A stretch of 64,000 nt of DNA from Caballeronia sp. GAFFF1 (lineage in GTDB: Bacteria > Pseudomonadota > Gammaproteobacteria > Burkholderiales > Burkholderiaceae), in assembly GCF_023630705.1 (NCBI RefSeq), contig NZ_JALQEM010000034.1, positions 1 to 64,000 on the forward strand, read 5' to 3'. Positions 60,776 through 64,000 of this stretch are shown here, one piece after another; the first letter of the stretch is position 1, and every line of letters starts with the position of its first letter. The notes under the pieces were generated by a model, which worked only from the letters and a program-made list of their open reading frames with translations, was not told the origin of the DNA and made no database searches. The position numbers were made by a program, and so were the translations under genes.

Positions 60776-60979
60776 ATGGCAACAGGTACCGTCAAGTGGT
60801 TCAACGATGCAAAGGGTTTTGGTTTCATTACGCCGGATGACGGCGGTGAGGACCTGTTTGCACATTTCTCCGAAATCCAGTCCAAGGGTTTCAAGTCGCT
60901 TCAGGAAAACCAGAAGGTGAGCTTCGAAGTCAAGCAAGGCCCGAAGGGCAAGCAGGCTTCGACGATCCAGCCGCTGTAA
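60776..60979 (+). CDS. Cold-shock protein (CspA family)
   Basis: A 67-residue single cold-shock domain. RNP1 (KGFGFI, 16-21) and RNP2 (LFAHF, 30-34) bind single-stranded nucleic acid. GGGTTGG precedes the ATG. The preceding 299 bases (60477-60775) hold no gene; they may give the long 5' leader typical of cold-shock mRNAs. It ends in a clear intrinsic terminator and is monocistronic. Confidence 0.96.
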   Translation: MATGTVKWFNDAKGFGFITPDDGGEDLFAHFSEIQSKGFKSLQENQKVSFEVKQGPKGKQASTIQPL

Positions 60980-61009
60980 GTCAGTAATCAGCAGGCTGCC
61001 TCGGCGCAC

Positions 61010-61038
61010 AACGGCCCTTCGGGGCCGTTTGTTTTTTT
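61010..61038 (+). terminator. Intrinsic terminator of the cold-shock gene
   Basis: AACGGCCC and GGGCCGTT pair perfectly over a TTCG tetraloop (stem and loop 61010-61029), followed after two bases by a run of seven T (61032-61038). It starts 30 bases after the stop codon. Confidence 0.95.
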
Positions 61039-61171
61039 GCACTGCAGCCTCTTTCTCTTCGCGATGACGCCGCTTTGTCAGCGTCGCGGCAAGGGCAATA
61101 AGTCAGTAGAATTCACGCATCACATTCAAAGCTGCGATTTGAAGCAGCGACCTTTCTGGATCTTCATTGGC

Positions 61172-61675
61172 GTGAATCCGCGAAGCAGCCTAGAAAAGCG
61201 CCGTGTCTGGCCACGGTACACCGCTCATGCGTTGCTCATCATGCTCTGGTGTGTGTTCGCTAACGCACATGCGCAATCGTTTGCATTAAATGCGCGTGCA
61301 GCGCGTTTCGTGAGCGCGGTCGTGATGGACGACTTTCATACGGCTCAATCAGGCGGCGGCTATCTGTTCTCCTATGACGCTCACGAGACCGATTCCACGC
61401 TCAAGATGAAACTCGCGCGCTGGTTTTCCGGCGTCGATCCCGACGCGATCCGTATGGCTCCAGCCGAAAAGAGAACGCTCTTCGGCTTTTATTGGGCGGC
61501 GAGCATGATGTCCGAGAAGTCGGCCTGTTTCGACTCCATCGCGCAGGCCGCTTGCAGCGAAGAGCTCGGCGCGTGGATGGCGCGCGAAGCGGCCGACGAC
61601 CCCCGTTTCGTCCGCGCGTATGAGTCGGCGGCGAAGGCCCTTGGCTTGCCCCCTTACGCAAGTCCGCTTCAATGA
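61172..61675 (+). CDS. Secreted/periplasmic hypothetical protein
   Basis: About 167 residues from the GTG used here. A hydrophobic signal segment (YTAHALLIMLWCVFANAHAQ) is followed by a helical mature domain (RFVSAVVMDDFHTAQSGGGYLF to ESAAKALGLPPYASPLQ) with a pair of cysteines (SACFDSIAQAACSEE). No domain is recognised. The frame is open back to 61037, but that part is the terminator of the cold-shock gene and has no ATG in a sensible place, so the start is uncertain. A minus-strand frame overlaps its 3' half. Confidence 0.6.
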   Translation: MNPRSSLEKRRVWPRYTAHALLIMLWCVFANAHAQSFALNARAARFVSAVVMDDFHTAQSGGGYLFSYDAHETDSTLKMKLARWFSGVDPDAIRMAPAEKRTLFGFYWAASMMSEKSACFDSIAQAACSEELGAWMAREAADDPRFVRAYESAAKALGLPPYASPLQ

Positions 61676-61790
61676 GCGGCTGATCTTCGTGCGCCGTTTC
61701 ATCGGCAGGGTCGCGGGCCCACGCGATTTTCGCCGCCACGCTCGCGAGCACGGACAGCGCGCCAATCGTTTCCAGTAGAGCGGCGATCAT
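61401..61790 (-). CDS. Possible small protein downstream of TauE/SafE
   Basis: The first 45 residues (MIAALLETIGALSVLASVAAKIAWARDP, then acidic) look like a real short protein with one hydrophobic helix. The remaining 84 residues, antisense to the secreted protein's 3' end, are Arg/Ser-rich and look non-coding. It starts six bases after the TauE/SafE stop, so translational coupling is possible. It may be an over-extended frame or a short membrane protein; the true end is unclear. Confidence 0.3.
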   Translation of the reverse strand: MIAALLETIGALSVLASVAAKIAWARDPADETAHEDQPLIEADLRKGASQGPSPPTHTRGRNGGRRPLRAPSTRRALRCKRPARWSRNRPTSRTSCSPPNKSRRAFSFRLEPYGSRRDRRRKTSARVSS

Positions 61791-61796
61791 GATGTT

Positions 61797-62564
61797 TCAT
61801 CGATGCGAAAGCATCGGCCCATACGTTCGCAGGAAGAAGGCGATGGTGATGCCTGCGCTCAGAAGCAGCGTTACGGCCTGAATCGCGCCAGGCGGAGCAC
61901 GACGCCCCAACTGCGCGCCGCTATAACCGCCCGCGATGGCCGCGACGAGCATCGCAAGGGTCTCCGGCCAGCGCACCGCGTGCGCCAGCGCAAACGTCAC
62001 CACCGCGACCGAGTTCGCTGCGCTGACGAGCAACGTACGCGGCGCGTTCAGGCTCTTGAGATCGCGCGCGTCGAGCAAGCCCCAGACGGCCATCATCATG
62101 ATGCCGACGGCTCCGCCAAAGTAGCCGCCATAGACGCCAAGCACCAACTGAATCGCGAGAACCGACGGCGCGCCGATGCGCCAGCGTCGCCGCAAGGCTT
62201 CGCCAAGCGTGCGGCCGAATGCGAGCGCGAGACTCGCGCAGAGCATGAGCCACGGCAACAGGAACGAGAACGTGGATGACGACGTGCAGAGCAGCAGGGC
62301 CGCGCCGATCAGCCCGCCGATGACGGTGATCAGAAGCATCGCGCGAAGCGACACCGGGCCGACCGGACGCAAGCCGTCGCGGTACGCCCACGCGCTGACC
62401 ACGCCGCCGGGAAAGAGCGCCACGGTCGACGAAGCGTTCGCCTGAACCGGGGGCAAGCCCGCTGCAATGAGCGCGGGCAGGCTCACGAACGAGCCGCCGC
62501 CCGCCAGCGCGTTCATCGCGCCCGCGAGGAAACCCGCGCCTGTCACAACGATAAGAGGTTCCAT
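61797..62564 (-). CDS. TauE/SafE-family sulfite/organic-anion exporter-like protein
   Basis: A 255-residue membrane protein with about eight segments. GAMNALAGGGSFVSLPALIAAGLPPVQANASSTVALFPGG (about 15-54) and LVLGVYGGYFGGAVGIMMMAVWGL (about 141-164) are the two family repeats, and the C-terminus has the YSGAQLGRRAPPGAIQAVTLL segment. Family members move sulfite or sulfoacetate-like anions. It is divergent from a LysR gene 81 bases away, which probably regulates it. Confidence 0.86.
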   Translation of the reverse strand: MEPLIVVTGAGFLAGAMNALAGGGSFVSLPALIAAGLPPVQANASSTVALFPGGVVSAWAYRDGLRPVGPVSLRAMLLITVIGGLIGAALLLCTSSSTFSFLLPWLMLCASLALAFGRTLGEALRRRWRIGAPSVLAIQLVLGVYGGYFGGAVGIMMMAVWGLLDARDLKSLNAPRTLLVSAANSVAVVTFALAHAVRWPETLAMLVAAIAGGYSGAQLGRRAPPGAIQAVTLLLSAGITIAFFLRTYGPMLSHR

Positions 62565-62645
62565 GCGGCAGATCGTAGCGGGCGGCCTGCGCGCTTACAA
62601 TCTGGCAATTCCAATGCGAGGCTTCGGCGCGACCGAAGGCACGGC

Positions 62646-63530
62646 ATGCGCTTCGACCTCACCGACATGCGGCTTTTTCTGACCGTGCTGGAGCGCGGCA
62701 GCATCACGGCGGGCGCGCAGGCCATGCATCTTGCGCTGGCATCGGCGAGTGAACGCATTGCGGGCATGGAAGCGGCGCTCGGCGCACCGCTTCTCGAACG
62801 CAATCGCCGGGGCGTGCAGGCGACCGCCGCCGGCGAAGCGTTCGTGCGGCATGCGCGCATGATTCTGTCTCAGGTCGAACAGATGAAGGGCGAGCTGCGT
62901 CATTACGCAACCGGTCTCAAAGGCCGCATCAAACTGCTGTCGAATACGGCTGCCCTCGCCGCCTTCCTGCCGAAGCAACTCGCGCGCTTTCTGGCGGCGC
63001 ATCCCGATCTCGCCATCGATCTCGATGAACGGCCGAGCGTCGATATCGTGCAGTCGCTCGCCGAAGGCCGCGCGGACCTCGGCATCGTGGCCGATATCAC
63101 CGACCTCGCCAGCCTGCAGACGCATGTGATCGCGCGGGATCAACTCGTCGTGGTCGCGCACTGCACGCATCGCGTGGCGCAGCAATCAGCCGCGGCGTTC
63201 GCGGATATCGTGAGCGAAGCGTACGTCGGACTCGCGGATGCCGCGCTGGAGATGCATCTGGCCGAACGCGCGTCGCGGCTCGGCAAGCAACTGGACTACC
63301 GCATCCACATGCGCAGCCTCGACAACGTCGGCATGCTGGTCGAAGCGGGCATCGGCATCGCGATTCTGTCGGACGTCTCGGCGCAGGCGTTGCGGCGGCC
63401 CGGTCTCGCGATCGTGCCGCTATCGGAGCCTTGGGCCACGCGCCGCCTGCTGCTCTGCGCGCGCGCTTTCGATGCGCTGACGCCTCATGCGAGTCTGCTC
63501 GCGCACCAACTGATCGAGGCTGCGGCTTAA
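62646..63530 (+). CDS. LysR-family transcriptional regulator
   Basis: A 294-residue LysR protein with an N-terminal helix-turn-helix (LTDMRLFLTVLERGSITAGAQAMHLALASASERIAGMEAALGAPLLERN, about 5-54) and the effector domain. GAAGGC precedes the ATG. It is divergent from the TauE/SafE gene, the standard position for its regulator, and convergent with the PPK2 gene, sharing four bases at the ends. It lacks a cysteine-pair redox signature; its ligand is unknown. Confidence 0.89.
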   Translation: MRFDLTDMRLFLTVLERGSITAGAQAMHLALASASERIAGMEAALGAPLLERNRRGVQATAAGEAFVRHARMILSQVEQMKGELRHYATGLKGRIKLLSNTAALAAFLPKQLARFLAAHPDLAIDLDERPSVDIVQSLAEGRADLGIVADITDLASLQTHVIARDQLVVVAHCTHRVAQQSAAAFADIVSEAYVGLADAALEMHLAERASRLGKQLDYRIHMRSLDNVGMLVEAGIGIAILSDVSAQALRRPGLAIVPLSEPWATRRLLLCARAFDALTPHASLLAHQLIEAAA

Positions 63531-64000
63531 AACGCCCGTCCGACGATCAGCGGATCGACCGGACCGATCGTCCTGATATCGCGATTCGCATAGGGCAGCC
63601 GATGCAGCACATAGCGCATGGCATTGAGGCGCGCGCGCTTCTTGCAATCGGAGCGCACGACGGTCCACGGCGTATCGGCGGTATCGGTGTGCGCGAACAT
63701 GGCTTCCTTGGCGGCGGTGTAGTCGTCCCACTTGTCGAGTGAAGCGAGGTCGACGGGACTGAGCTTCCATTGCTTGAGCGGATGCACTTGGCGCTCCTTG
63801 AAACGGCGGCGTTGTTCGGCGCGGCTCACGGAAAACCAGAACTTGATGATATGCACGCCGCTTTGCGTGAGATGCCGCTCGAATGCCGGCACCTGCTGCA
63901 TGAAGGCGTCGTACTCCTGATTCGTGCAGAAGCCCATCACGCGCTCGACGCCTGCGCGGTTGTACCACGAACGGTCGAACAGCACGATCTCGCCGGCAGT
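63527..64000 (-). CDS. Polyphosphate kinase 2 family protein, C-terminal part
   Basis: The window ends inside this gene; 157 residues are visible. GEIVLFDRSWYNRAGVERVMGF is the PPK2 Walker-B-like block, and HIIKFWFSVSRAEQRRRFKER the lid region that binds polyphosphate. PPK2 enzymes phosphorylate nucleoside mono- or diphosphates with polyphosphate. The C-terminus IGPVDPLIVGRAF is complete. The substrate class (class I, II or III) cannot be told from this part. Confidence 0.9.
   Translation of the reverse strand, partial: TAGEIVLFDRSWYNRAGVERVMGFCTNQEYDAFMQQVPAFERHLTQSGVHIIKFWFSVSRAEQRRRFKERQVHPLKQWKLSPVDLASLDKWDDYTAAKEAMFAHTDTADTPWTVVRSDCKKRARLNAMRYVLHRLPYANRDIRTIGPVDPLIVGRAF

Overview
The window is GC-rich, densely coded DNA with the look of a Burkholderiaceae genome of the Caballeronia/Paraburkholderia type. 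The signs are the prpC-acnD-prpF methylcitrate genes, many LysR/GntR/LacI-controlled catabolic islands, numerous MFS carriers, FUSC and LysE exporters, and a TonB receptor. I placed it from gene content only; there is no rRNA, and I saw no tRNA, insertion sequence, prophage or CRISPR array. Most of the window is metabolic accessory DNA.

Layout. 1-4121: end of prpC, then acnD and prpF (propionate catabolism). 4206-8921: an SDR, then a LysR regulator divergent from an MFS carrier and an amidohydrolase. 8940-11536: a duplicated-domain protein, a FadR-type GntR regulator and two small proteins. 12121-18235: the most unusual locus, with a carrier protein, an acyl-CoA dehydrogenase-like flavoprotein, an aminoacyl-tRNA-synthetase-like amino acid:[carrier protein] ligase, a DUF1839-like protein and a GH2 glycosidase-like protein. 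18629-26125: a TonB receptor, a DUF2278 protein and a four-gene MacAB-like ABC exporter. 27002-31481: a secreted protein, a diguanylate cyclase, LysE and FUSC exporters.

31478-41555 is a seven-gene minus-strand catabolic cluster: D-threonine/3-hydroxyaspartate aldolase type, CaiB CoA-transferase, enoyl-CoA hydratase-like, MFS, FAD/FeS 2-hydroxyacid dehydrogenase, 2-keto-4-pentenoate hydratase-like and a glyoxylate aminotransferase. A GntR regulator is divergent from it at 41720. 42732-48259: AlkA, a hypothetical, a repeat-rich secreted protein, an orphan TAXI receptor and an aldo/keto reductase. 48463-54227: an MFS gene and a hexuronate-oxidation module (SMP-30 lactonase, uronate dehydrogenase, LacI regulator, ExuT-like carrier) with repeated AAAACGTTTT operators. 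54634-64000: a chemoreceptor behind a FliA-type promoter, a glycosyltransferase, a lone receiver, an M48-like protease, an SDR, a cold-shock protein with a clear terminator, TauE/SafE, LysR and the end of a PPK2.

Across the window, gaps between genes carry degenerate heptanucleotide repeats (GCATTCG / ATGCAAA / AATGCGT-like, often centred on TGCATGCA). They make up a repeat family that the gene annotation does not explain.
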